From the NCBI GenBank assembly GCA_018449715.1, contig JAAVVA010000001.1, positions 806,001 to 870,000 on the forward strand: a stretch of 64,000 nt of DNA, given 5' to 3'. This stretch comes from Acidobacteriaceae bacterium dw_441 (GTDB lineage Bacteria; Acidobacteriota; Terriglobia; Terriglobales; Acidobacteriaceae). The position numbers and the translations under genes were made by a program. Positions 17,310 through 24,642 of this stretch are shown here, piece after piece. The stretch's first letter is position 1. Each line of letters starts with the position of its first letter. The notes under the pieces were generated by a model. That model was not told the origin of the DNA. It made no database searches and worked only from the letters and a program-made list of their open reading frames with translations.

Positions 17310-18143
17310 TCAGGCTGAATCTCCGCCCACGCGCCTGCGTTCGGCTTCGATCTCCCGAAGCAGCTTGCGGTCGAGGTCTCCAAGAGCTGCTTTTTCGAGT
17401 AGATCGGGACGGTTCTCCAGCGTCTTGCGAAGAGCCATCTTCCTGCGCCACAGCCGGATCACATCGTGGTTCCCGCCCTGCAATACCTCCGGAACCTCCA
17501 CACCTTCGAACTCCGCTGGCCGTGTGTAGTGCGGATAGTCGAGGATGCCGCCCGCTCCGTGGGTCGCACGCGGAGGAGCGTCGGGATCGCCCTCCTCGGG
17601 AACATCCTGTGCCCCGAAGCTCTCGAAGCGCGAGGAGTCAGGATGCCCCAGCGCTCCGGGTAGAAGTCGCACCACGGCATCCACGATCACGGCGGCCCCC
17701 AGCTCGCCCCCGGAGAGCACGTAGTCTCCGATGGAAAGCTCGCGGTCGCACATCAGTTCGTTGACGCGCTCGTCCACGCCTTCGTAGCGGCCGCAGATCA
17801 TCACTACGCGCTCGATCTCGGTCAGCTCATGCGCGACGGCCTGCGTGAACGGACGCCCCTGCGCCGAGAGCAGGATGACGCTCTCGCGCTTCGTATCGCG
17901 CTGCTCCTTGGGAGAGATGGAGAGGGAAGCGAGCGCGTCGTGGATTGGCTGCGGCTTCAGCACCATCCCCTCGCCGCCTCCAAAGGGACGGTCATCTACC
18001 GTGCGGTGACGGTCGTGGGTGAAGCTGCGAAGGTCGTGCGTGGCAATCTCGACCAAGCCGCCCGCGCGGGCGCGCCGCAGGATGCCGTATTCGAAGATGC
18101 TGGTAAAGAAATCCGGAAAAATCGTGATGATGTCAAAGCGCAT
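17310..18143 (-). CDS. trmD: tRNA (guanine-N1-)-methyltransferase TrmD
   Basis: TrmD methylates G37 of tRNAs with SAM and prevents frameshifting. The start at 18143 gives MRFDIITIFPDFFTSIFEYGILRRA, the standard beginning, and 277 residues; the frame open to 18215 is not family-like. SAM-binding knot motifs are visible in RVVMICGRYEGVDERVNELMCDRELSIGDYVLSGGELGAAVIVDAVVRLLPG. The C-terminal domain ends in an RKMALRKTLENRPDLLEKA segment and is about 20-30 residues longer than average. Its expected upstream neighbour rimM is separated from it by a gene on the other strand, so trmD-rplS need their own promoter between 18144 and 18256. Confidence 0.96.
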   Translation of the reverse strand: MRFDIITIFPDFFTSIFEYGILRRARAGGLVEIATHDLRSFTHDRHRTVDDRPFGGGEGMVLKPQPIHDALASLSISPKEQRDTKRESVILLSAQGRPFTQAVAHELTEIERVVMICGRYEGVDERVNELMCDRELSIGDYVLSGGELGAAVIVDAVVRLLPGALGHPDSSRFESFGAQDVPEEGDPDAPPRATHGAGGILDYPHYTRPAEFEGVEVPEVLQGGNHDVIRLWRRKMALRKTLENRPDLLEKAALGDLDRKLLREIEAERRRVGGDSA

Positions 18144-18256
18144 GAGAAAAATGTGGCCGTTATTTAACGAAGGCAGCACAACCGATGGAGGAGGCTTGTG
18201 CTCTAACCTCCCCAAGAAGGCACGTATGCACGAAGCGAGACAAACGAGGTTCCTCT

Positions 18257-19111
18257 ATGTGGAGTGTAAAGCCCGTCTTCGTCGTATTGCTTCTCCTCCT
18301 TCAACTCTCTGTCCTTGACCTCAAGGGACAGGACGCGCCGCCCCGTGATGAACTGGCGAGCGGCTCTTCTTCCAGCATAGACCTCGCGTTGCCGGACGCT
18401 CCTTCTCCGTCTGATTCCAGAGCCTCCGGCGCACAAACGATCGCTGCTCCCAGCGTGGAAGAGAGACCTTTTACCAAGTGGAGTCTGCGCCTTGAAGTGA
18501 ACAGTCTAGGTCCTGGCTTCGGTCTTTCGACTTCGCTTGGACGTCACTTCGATCTGCGTGGAGGAGCGAATATCTTTGGCATCGGTCCCGACTTCGAGAT
18601 CGACGGTCTTCATTACAACTCTGACGTCAAGCTGAGATCCGGAAATCTCCGTCTCGACTGGTTCCTCTGGCGAAGGAACCTCCACGTCAGTCCAGGCCTT
18701 CTGTACTTCAATAACTATTTCACCGCCAATACGCGGGTTCCTCCGGGGCAGCACTTCGAGCTGGGGGACGATGCCTTCACCAACAGCGTCAACGACCCCG
18801 TACATGGAGAGGCGCGCCTGGAGTTCCCTCGGCGTGTTGCTCCTATGGTGACGATGGGCTTTCACAACCTGCTTCCGGGCCACCCCAAGCACTTCTTCAT
18901 GCCGCTTGAGTTTGGAGCGGCCTTCACTGGATCTTCAAAGGTGAAGATGGACCTCAACGGTACAGCATGCCAGCAGGACGGATGCTTCACCTTTGCTGAA
19001 AATCCCGAGGCGCTGCGAAGTCTGCGGCAGGAGATCGGAAAGATCAACGATAGCCTCAGCGACGTTCCGATCTATCCAATCCTGTCCATCGGCGTCGGGT
19101 ATCGCTTCTAG
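18257..19111 (+). CDS. Putative outer-membrane beta-barrel protein
   Basis: I do not recognise a named family. The 284-residue product begins with a clear signal peptide (MWSVKPVFVVLLLLLQLSVL). A Ser/Ala/Pro-rich linker to about 70 follows, then alternating short hydrophobic/polar strands rich in Gly and aromatics. It ends SIGVGYRF, a C-terminal Phe typical of outer-membrane barrels. The start at 18257 has GAGG with a 7-base spacer; the frame back to 18185 lacks support. It lies on the plus strand inside an otherwise minus-strand ribosomal gene set, overlapping the 3' end of rimM tail to tail by 4 bases, which suggests later insertion into a conserved operon. Confidence 0.6.
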   Translation: MWSVKPVFVVLLLLLQLSVLDLKGQDAPPRDELASGSSSSIDLALPDAPSPSDSRASGAQTIAAPSVEERPFTKWSLRLEVNSLGPGFGLSTSLGRHFDLRGGANIFGIGPDFEIDGLHYNSDVKLRSGNLRLDWFLWRRNLHVSPGLLYFNNYFTANTRVPPGQHFELGDDAFTNSVNDPVHGEARLEFPRRVAPMVTMGFHNLLPGHPKHFFMPLEFGAAFTGSSKVKMDLNGTACQQDGCFTFAENPEALRSLRQEIGKINDSLSDVPIYPILSIGVGYRF

Positions 19112-19692
19112 TTTTGGCGATTGATCTCGATCAATCCTGCTGGAAGCTCCATGACGATGCGCCGCCCCTCAAGATCGAAGGTCCTGACGAAGGCCTTGGC
19201 GAAGGGGATAAGCGTCTCTTCATCTGCCTGCACGACGAGCAGGGGAATGCCGTCAGAGAGCCTGCTCCCGTCCGAAGCGGCAGGGAACTGTACATCGGCA
19301 ACCGGACCTACTTCGGTGTCTCCATCGAAGACGATGCAGCCGACCAGGTCGCTGACATAGGTGGAATCGTCTTCGAGGGGAAGGCGGCGATCCTCCGGCA
19401 CGACAAGATCGAGCCCGGCAAACTGCTCTGCCGCCGAGATACTGTCGATTCCGGCAAGCCCAAGGACGACCCGGCCCCTGTTCTTGCCCACTGGCAGCCA
19501 CGAGGAGACGACCTCGGCGCGCTTTGCTGTTGCGAGCTCTCCTGAGAACCCCTCAGGGATGAGAAACAGATCCGCCCGTCCGGTGAGGCTCTCAGGAAAG
19601 TCCGTATACAGTTCCGCGAGCAATTCCCCCTTGCGCCCCTGGGGGCGAACGAGGTGAGCCAGCACAATCCAGCCAGATGCTTCAGATGCCAT
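19108..19692 (-). CDS. rimM: Ribosome maturation factor RimM
   Basis: RimM binds S19 and helps 16S rRNA 3' domain maturation. The 194-residue product has the N-terminal beta-barrel (WIVLAHLVRPQGRKGELLAELYTDFPE, GRVVLGLAGIDSISAAEQFAGLDLVVPEDRRLPLEDDSTYVSDLVGC). The C-terminal PRC-barrel part has LLVVQADEETLIPFAKAFVRTFDLEGRRIVMELPAGLIEI, close to the family end. It follows khpA by 51 bases. Its stop codon overlaps a plus-strand gene. Confidence 0.94.
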   Translation of the reverse strand: MASEASGWIVLAHLVRPQGRKGELLAELYTDFPESLTGRADLFLIPEGFSGELATAKRAEVVSSWLPVGKNRGRVVLGLAGIDSISAAEQFAGLDLVVPEDRRLPLEDDSTYVSDLVGCIVFDGDTEVGPVADVQFPAASDGSRLSDGIPLLVVQADEETLIPFAKAFVRTFDLEGRRIVMELPAGLIEINRQN

Positions 19693-19743
19693 GCGAACAG
19701 GATAGCTTTCGCGGGTGGAAAATGAGAAGTGACAGGGATGCGC

Positions 19744-20034
19744 TCAGGATGGTTGAGCCTCGTTTTCGACGATATCCAGCGAGAAACGGTGTTTCAGCTT
19801 CATGCTGGCTGCTGCAAGAATCGTGCGCAGCGACCGCGCCGTTCGTCCCTGCTTGCCGATAACCTTGCCGATGTCGCCGGGGGCGACACGGAGGCGGATG
19901 ACAGTAGCATCGGCCTCATCAAAGGATTCAACAGAGACACTTTCGGGAAGATCGACCAGTGCGCGGGCAATATCGGATATGAGTCCAACTATATCGGCTG
20001 AGTCACCTTCACCCGTCCTGTGGGGCTGGGGCAT
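19744..20034 (-). CDS. khpA: KH-domain RNA-binding protein KhpA
   Basis: This single-KH protein is conserved between rpsP and rimM in many bacteria and is thought to act with KhpB on RNAs. The product has 96 residues. A KH fold is shown by IARALVDLPESVSVESF and the GxxG loop IGKQGRTARSLRTILAAAS. The ATG at 20034 has AGGAGG with a 6-base spacer; a GTG one codon upstream is possible. The N-terminal extension of about 17 residues is charged and polar. The gap of 273 bases to rpsP is larger than usual and could hold a promoter. Confidence 0.9.
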   Translation of the reverse strand: MPQPHRTGEGDSADIVGLISDIARALVDLPESVSVESFDEADATVIRLRVAPGDIGKVIGKQGRTARSLRTILAAASMKLKHRFSLDIVENEAQPS

Positions 20035-20307
20035 CACACACCTCCTGAGAGCTGAGAGATAAAGTAAGGGCCTTGCTCACCGTTGACTCGTCTATTGCGA
20101 GATTTTTCCGGGAGGTACAACGAGCGTAGCCACGGAGTCGATGCGCCCGGGCGTCATCAATTTCTTTTTGACGGAACCCGAGCTGATCGGAATCGCAATA
20201 CCAGAAGTTTACGTGAGGGAGACCCTTTTAGGGGCACGAGGAACCTTCGGCATTAGCCTATCTTTAGGAACTACCTGACGATATCTAAAGATTACTTATG
20301 ATAGTGA

Positions 20308-20565
20308 CTAGGCGGCTGAAGCAGTGACTTCGACCGGCGCCGCCGCAAGGAGCTTCTCGACACGGTCCGAGAGCTGTGCTCCCTTGCTCGTCCAGTAGTC
20401 AATGCGGTCACGCTTGAGAATCACGGTTGCGGGGTTGGTGCGCGGATTATAGGTGCCGACCACCTCGATCGAACGACCGTCACGGGCGCGATCCTTTTCG
20501 ATTACTACGATGCGATAGTGGGGCTGCTTACGCGCTCCAACGCGCGCCAAACGAATCATCAACAC
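20308..20565 (-). CDS. rpsP: 30S ribosomal protein S16
   Basis: The 85-residue product starts MLMIRLARVGARKQPHYRIVV, with DGRSIEVVGTYNPR and DRIDYWTSKGAQLSDRVEKLL, all standard S16 blocks. It is the first gene of the minus-strand ribosomal set rpsP-khpA-rimM-(reverse gene)-trmD-rplS. The 269-base gap upstream, shared with the divergent PilZ gene, must hold its promoter; I could not pick it with confidence. Confidence 0.97.
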   Translation of the reverse strand: MLMIRLARVGARKQPHYRIVVIEKDRARDGRSIEVVGTYNPRTNPATVILKRDRIDYWTSKGAQLSDRVEKLLAAAPVEVTASAA

Positions 20566-20834
20566 GAGAAAAGCCTCTCAAAATAGTAGAGTTTATGGGC
20601 GTACTACACAGCCGCCATCTCTATTGACAGCAGAGACAGAAGAACCCAACAACTAAGTATGGCGGAATTAACGAAATTTAGCAATCGCGGAAGGGGCTTT
20701 TTCCTGCGCGTTCGTGCAAGGAATTTTCCCTAAAAACTCGAAGTGAGGTTACTTTGTACTGTAGACTCCTGTGAGATGCCAGCGATCCCGGCCCTTACCC
20801 GAATCCGAATTAAGGGCGGCAGGAGGGAAGAGGA

Positions 20835-21173
20835 ATGGGCCATCTTTCAGGCCACCGGGCCGGTTCGAAAGAATTGAGTCCGGTTCGTTCTGCAGTGCGT
20901 TTCCCGATGAAGCTCCCCCTGGAACTGCAGACTCCTCATGGAGGGTTGCACGCCATCACGGAGAATATATCGGCCAACGGCCTTCTTTTTGTTTGCGATA
21001 CCCTTCTGGAGGTCAACAGCAGGGTCGAGTTTACAATCACAATGCCCTCGGCGGTCATGGGGGCGGCCAAGGATGTGACCGTTCATTGCATCGGCCGTAT
21101 CGTCCGTTCTTTTCAGCAGGATGGTCAGCAAAAGGCAGCCGCAGTCATCGACGAATATTTCCTAAAGGCTTGA
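20835..21173 (+). CDS. PilZ-domain protein
   Basis: The 112-residue product is a single PilZ domain, a fold that often binds cyclic di-GMP. After about 15 residues comes RSAVRFPMKLPLEL, standing where the RxxxR motif is expected, then ITENISANGLLFVCD (the [D/N]xSxxG position) and VTVHCIGRIVRSF. The motifs are only partly canonical, so c-di-GMP binding is not certain. AGGAGG lies just upstream of the ATG. The next gene, a NarL-type regulator, starts 4 bases after this stop, so the two are translationally coupled and probably act together. Confidence 0.8.
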   Translation: MGHLSGHRAGSKELSPVRSAVRFPMKLPLELQTPHGGLHAITENISANGLLFVCDTLLEVNSRVEFTITMPSAVMGAAKDVTVHCIGRIVRSFQQDGQQKAAAVIDEYFLKA

Positions 21174-21176
21174 GAT

Positions 21177-21962
21177 ATGAGTATTGTTCCTTTTGATCGC
21201 TCTCCAGAGAAGGAAGAAGAAGACCCGGAAGAACAGGGAGCCCCGACAGCGATCCGGGTTATTCTGGCAGACTCGCAGGCCATCTACCGGGTTGGCATGA
21301 GGAAGGTCTTTGCTCTGGAGGACGACATCCGTGTCGTTGCCCAGGCGGAGACATTAGGAAATCTCTACGCCGCGTTGCAACGATACCCGACAGACGTCGT
21401 GGTTCTCGAGGGGCAGCTGATTGCCGGAACGGTGGACGCGATCCCCGAGCTGGTGCGGCGGGCTCCCGATGCCAAGCTGATTGTTCAGGTGACGGAGACG
21501 GATGAGGCCAACACGGTCGAACTTTACCGGCGTGGCGTTCGCGGGGTGGTCCCGCGCTCCATTTCGCCGGACCTGCTGGTCAAGTGCGTTCGCAAGATCG
21601 CGGAGGGGGAGACCTGGATCGACAACCGTTCGATCAACTGGGTGATCGAGGCCTATCGGGCGCAGGCCTCCACGCTGACCGACCCCAAGGTTCAGCCCAG
21701 GTTGTCGAAGAAGGAGTTGGCGATCATCAGCTGCATCACGCGCGGGATGCGCAACAAGGAGATCGCCTACCAGATCGGGACGACCGAGCAGGTCATCAAA
21801 AACTACCTTCGCAAGGTCTACGACAAGCTGGGGGTCTCCGACCGTCTGGAACTGGCTCTCTACTGCCTGCACCATGAGCTCCTGAAGAAGTACACCGAGG
21901 AGATCGACAGCGTTATGCTGCACCCGACGGAGCCAACGCAGCCGCTTCGGGCAAAGATGTAG
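21177..21962 (+). CDS. NarL/LuxR-type response regulator with degenerate receiver
   Basis: The 261-residue protein has a charged N-terminal stretch, a receiver-like domain at about 26-145 and a LuxR-type helix-turn-helix at about 175-240 (RLSKKELAIISCITRGMRNKEIAYQIGTTEQVIKNYLRKVYDKLGV). The receiver lacks its phosphorylation residues. The acidic pair is D32-S33, the phospho-acceptor position holds E78 (VVVLEGQ), and the invariant Lys is R127 (VVPRSIS). It is therefore probably phosphorylation-independent. No histidine kinase adjoins it. It is coupled to the PilZ gene and followed by a strong terminator. Confidence 0.85.
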   Translation: MSIVPFDRSPEKEEEDPEEQGAPTAIRVILADSQAIYRVGMRKVFALEDDIRVVAQAETLGNLYAALQRYPTDVVVLEGQLIAGTVDAIPELVRRAPDAKLIVQVTETDEANTVELYRRGVRGVVPRSISPDLLVKCVRKIAEGETWIDNRSINWVIEAYRAQASTLTDPKVQPRLSKKELAIISCITRGMRNKEIAYQIGTTEQVIKNYLRKVYDKLGVSDRLELALYCLHHELLKKYTEEIDSVMLHPTEPTQPLRAKM

Positions 21963-21981
21963 CTGCGGCTTGAAGATGCAA

Positions 21982-22015
21982 AGAAAGGGAGCCATCGCGG
22001 CTCCCTTTCTTTTTT
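21982..22015 (+). terminator. Rho-independent terminator after the regulator gene
   Basis: A perfect 12-pair stem (AGAAAGGGAGCC / GGCTCCCTTTCT) with a 5-base loop is followed by TTTTT, 19 bases after the stop codon. It may also serve the convergent yceI-like gene. Confidence 0.92.
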
Positions 22016-22031
22016 GTGGATACGATTGCGG

Positions 22032-22610
22032 TTACTGCTTGTCGATCTCGATGTCGATGGAGAACTTCACCGCGTTGCTGATGACGGCTTCTCCGAACTT
22101 CGGTCCGAAGTTGAAATCTGTGCGGCTCAGCTTGCCGGAGGCGGAGAATCCGCTGCGGGTCTTGCCCTGCTTGTCGGTCTGCGGAGGAGCGGGGCCGTCC
22201 ACGTCGAGCGTTACGGTCTTCGTGACGCCGCCCAGGGTCAGATCGCCGGTGAGGGTCAGCTTACCGCCCGAGTTCGAGAGCGAGGTGGACTTGAACGAGA
22301 GCTGCGGATTCTTGGTCACGTCGAAGAAGTCCGGGGACTTCAGGTGCGTGTCGCGCTTCTCGTTGTTGGTCGAGACGGTGGCGGTATCGGCGGTCGCCTG
22401 CACCGAGGACTTAGTGATGTCCTTTTCGTCGTAGACCACCGTGCCTTTGACTCCGCTGAGGGAGCCGTGGACGTTGGAGACGCTCAGGTGACGGACCTCG
22501 AAGTTGATGCTCGAATGGGCGGGGTCGATGGTCCAGGTAGAGGTCTGGGCGTGCGCGCCCGTGACCGAAGCAGACAGGATGGCCAGGGCCAGCAGGAATC
22601 GGTTACGCAT
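22032..22610 (-). CDS. YceI-family periplasmic lipid-binding protein
   Basis: YceI proteins form a lipocalin-like barrel that binds isoprenoid chains in the periplasm. The start at 22610 has AAGGA 6-7 bases upstream and gives a signal peptide (MRNRFLLALAILSASVTGAHA) and 192 residues; the longer frame to 22787 is unsupported. Family motifs are WTIDPAHSSINFEVRHL, VHGSLSGVKGTVVYDE, HLKSPDFFDV and GDLTLGGVTKTVTLDVD. It ends FSIDIEIDKQ. It is divergent from the DUF296 gene across 257 bases. Its partner or ligand cannot be told from context. Confidence 0.92.
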   Translation of the reverse strand: MRNRFLLALAILSASVTGAHAQTSTWTIDPAHSSINFEVRHLSVSNVHGSLSGVKGTVVYDEKDITKSSVQATADTATVSTNNEKRDTHLKSPDFFDVTKNPQLSFKSTSLSNSGGKLTLTGDLTLGGVTKTVTLDVDGPAPPQTDKQGKTRSGFSASGKLSRTDFNFGPKFGEAVISNAVKFSIDIEIDKQ

Positions 22611-22867
22611 GGGGATTTCCTTCTTTCGGGAATAAGGGGGCCACGGCTTTGCCGTAACCGCGTTTGTTGTTTTGAATCCTGATTGAATCGTAGAAGGCAC
22701 GAGCGGAGATGCGCTATGGAAATCTTCGCAGGTCGAATCTTTTGACAATGGAATGACATAGTCGAGGCGGTGAGGGTTCTGACACAATGGAGGGGAAGGC
22801 CTCCGGCAGTAGGCTCGTCGGTGCGACTTTCGTTGGTTTCCTGATATTCCAAAAAATGAGGTGAGGG

Positions 22868-23455
22868 ATGAAGGCTAAGAACTGGACGCGAGTCTGGGGT
22901 GCGGTGTTCTGTCTGTCTGCGGCGGTGGTGGCGGGAGCGCAGGGGAGTGCAAACCATGAACCGGAGCAGACGATTCTTCCGTCGCGCCCGATCCCGACCG
23001 GCAAAGCGCCTTCGATGCGCGTGAAACTGGTGAGCGACGAGCACGGCCTGAAGACCTACGCGGTGATCTTCCGCAAGGGCGACGAGATTCTGAGCGGACT
23101 GACGGACTTCGCTGCACAGTACCACGTCACCGATGCGCACTTTACGGGCATCGGCGCGGTGAGCAGCGCCACGGTGGGTTGGCTCGATCTGAGCCGCAAG
23201 ATTTACCACGCGATCCCGGTGAACGAGCAGGTGGAGGTGCTGTCGATGATGGGCGATATCGCCCTCTTCAACGGCAAGCCGGTGGTTCACGCACACATGA
23301 TCTTCGGAAAGCACGACGGCTCGACGGTCGGAGGGCACCTGTGGGAGGCGAATGTGAACCCCACGGTTGAGGTCTTCGTCACGGCCAGCGCCGCTCCACT
23401 CGAAAAGGTTCCGGACGATGCTTCGGGAATGAAGCTGATCGATCCATTGAAGTAA
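22868..23455 (+). CDS. Exported PPC/DUF296-domain protein
   Basis: The 195-residue product has a signal peptide (WGAVFCLSAAVVAGAQG) and one PPC (plants and prokaryotes conserved, DUF296) domain from about 50 to 180. Landmarks are TYAVIFRKGDEILSGLTDFAAQYHVTDAHFTGIGAVSSATVGWLD and the histidine cluster VVHAHMIFGKHDGSTVGGHLWEA, which could bind a metal. Bacterial PPC proteins are usually cytoplasmic and poorly understood, so the signal peptide is notable. GAGG with a 6-base spacer precedes the ATG. It is followed by a long bidirectional terminator shared with the LolA-like gene. Confidence 0.8.
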   Translation: MKAKNWTRVWGAVFCLSAAVVAGAQGSANHEPEQTILPSRPIPTGKAPSMRVKLVSDEHGLKTYAVIFRKGDEILSGLTDFAAQYHVTDAHFTGIGAVSSATVGWLDLSRKIYHAIPVNEQVEVLSMMGDIALFNGKPVVHAHMIFGKHDGSTVGGHLWEANVNPTVEVFVTASAAPLEKVPDDASGMKLIDPLK

Positions 23456-23462
23456 TGAAGTA

Positions 23463-23512
23463 AAAAAGAAAACGGTCAGAGGGAGACTCTCCGCTCTGAC
23501 CGTTTTCTTTTT
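23463..23512. terminator. Bidirectional terminator
   Basis: A perfect 19-pair stem (AAAAAGAAAACGGTCAGAG and its complement at 23494-23512) has a 12-base loop. A-runs on the left and T-runs on the right allow use in both directions between the convergent DUF296 and LolA-like genes. Confidence 0.92.
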
Positions 23513-23516
23513 GAGG

Positions 23517-24197
23517 CTACTTCTTATATTCGTAGGGCTTGGTGTTCACTGGCTGGTTGTAACGGATATTGGTGTACACGGCGGTCTGGTGGTCGCCCGA
23601 CGGGGTGAAGAACTGCTGCTTCAGCGAGACGGCCCGGTTGAGATCGACCCAGATGAGGACGTGGCTGAACATATTGCGGACGTTCGGATCCTTCGAAACC
23701 AGGTCGAGCTTGGTGGCTGCGACCGTCGCGCCTCCGTCGGAGAGCTGCTCCGTGCCGAGGTCGGTGATGGTCCACGCCTTCGCCAGTTCGGTTCCGCTGC
23801 CTCCGAAGCCGAGGGTCAGAAAGCTCTCGGTCTCGCCCTTCTTGTCGCCGGTGTTGAAGATCTTCAGGTTCTTCGTGCCGGGATCGAACAGGCCGAGCTT
23901 GCCATCCCTGTAGGAGAAGAAGCGAGCGCCCGGAGGCTCGATCTTTCCGCCCATCTCAAGCTTGGAGCCGTTCTTCCGGAAGTAGATGCCGCCGTGCTGC
24001 GTGGTCGTCTCCTTGACGACCATCTCGTAGAAGTCCTTCTGGAAGTCGGCCTCGGCGGAGCGGAACTTCGCGCTTGAGGCGTCGAGCTGCCGCAGGGCCT
24101 GGTCGAGTTCGCCCGGCTTGACCTGTGCAGGAAGGGCAAGCGGAGCGGCGAGAAGAAGAGCAGCGGCGAGTCGGGAAAAGATCGTCATGCGGTCCAA
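23517..24197 (-). CDS. LolA-like outer-membrane lipoprotein-sorting protein
   Basis: The 226-residue product has a signal peptide (LAAALLLAAPLALPAQ) and a LolA/LolB-type half-barrel: FRSAEADFQKDFYEMVV, GGIYFRKNGSKLEM, FFSYRDGKLGLFDPGTKNLKIF and WVDLNRAVSLKQQFFTPSGDHQTAVYTNIRYNQPV. Proteins of this fold carry lipoproteins across the periplasm. The divergence from proteobacterial LolA means the exact role is not certain. The TTG at 24197 has GGAG with a 5-base spacer; the in-frame ATG at 24188 is the alternative. It lies 52 bases after a small membrane protein and serS on the same strand. Confidence 0.75.
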   Translation of the reverse strand: MDRMTIFSRLAAALLLAAPLALPAQVKPGELDQALRQLDASSAKFRSAEADFQKDFYEMVVKETTTQHGGIYFRKNGSKLEMGGKIEPPGARFFSYRDGKLGLFDPGTKNLKIFNTGDKKGETESFLTLGFGGSGTELAKAWTITDLGTEQLSDGGATVAATKLDLVSKDPNVRNMFSHVLIWVDLNRAVSLKQQFFTPSGDHQTAVYTNIRYNQPVNTKPYEYKK

Positions 24198-24249
24198 ATG
24201 TTCTCCGGAAGATTAGATGCAGCCGGGTGGTTATGCGTTCTCTGCGGAA

Positions 24250-24642
24250 TCAGCGGGTGACCCAGGCATCGTAGGCGATCAGGTGTCCCTGCGTGTCGCG
24301 CACCGGCTCGTAGCGCTCCAGCGTAACCTCTCCGGCGATCGGTTCGACGACGCGCAGGATTGCGGCACGCACCGCCGTGTCGCTTTCGTCTCCGTTGCTG
24401 TACTGGTTCAGCTCATCGGCGCGAATCTGATAGAGGAAGCGGCTGACATCGCCCTTGCTCCCAGCCTCTTTCACCAGCACCTCGGAGGAGTGCAGGGCGA
24501 CCGTCTCGACCGGGCGGTCCTTGAAGTCGATGAAGCGAGGACCGAGGAAGAGGAACAGCAGGATCAGCGTCACCATGACGTCGTAGTGAAAGCTGCCGCG
24601 CTCATAGCTCCACCAGAAATAAGAACGAAAGAGCTTGAACAT
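24250..24642 (-). CDS. Small single-span membrane protein of unknown function
   Basis: I do not recognise this 130-residue product. It starts MFKLFRSYFWWSYERGSFHYD, then has one strong hydrophobic segment (VMVTLILLFLFLGPRFI, about 22-38), and ends in a mixed soluble domain (residues about 45-130). Its ATG overlaps the serS stop by one base (TGATG), so it is translated by coupling to serS. The aromatic N-terminus suggests a membrane-anchored protein with its C-terminal domain outside the cytoplasm. The link to serS may be only transcriptional. Confidence 0.6.
   Translation of the reverse strand: MFKLFRSYFWWSYERGSFHYDVMVTLILLFLFLGPRFIDFKDRPVETVALHSSEVLVKEAGSKGDVSRFLYQIRADELNQYSNGDESDTAVRAAILRVVEPIAGEVTLERYEPVRDTQGHLIAYDAWVTR

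Noticed and set aside
20035..20307. Small gene or RNA between khpA and rpsP
   Set aside because: No open frame with a ribosome binding site and no clear RNA fold; probably a promoter or leader region.
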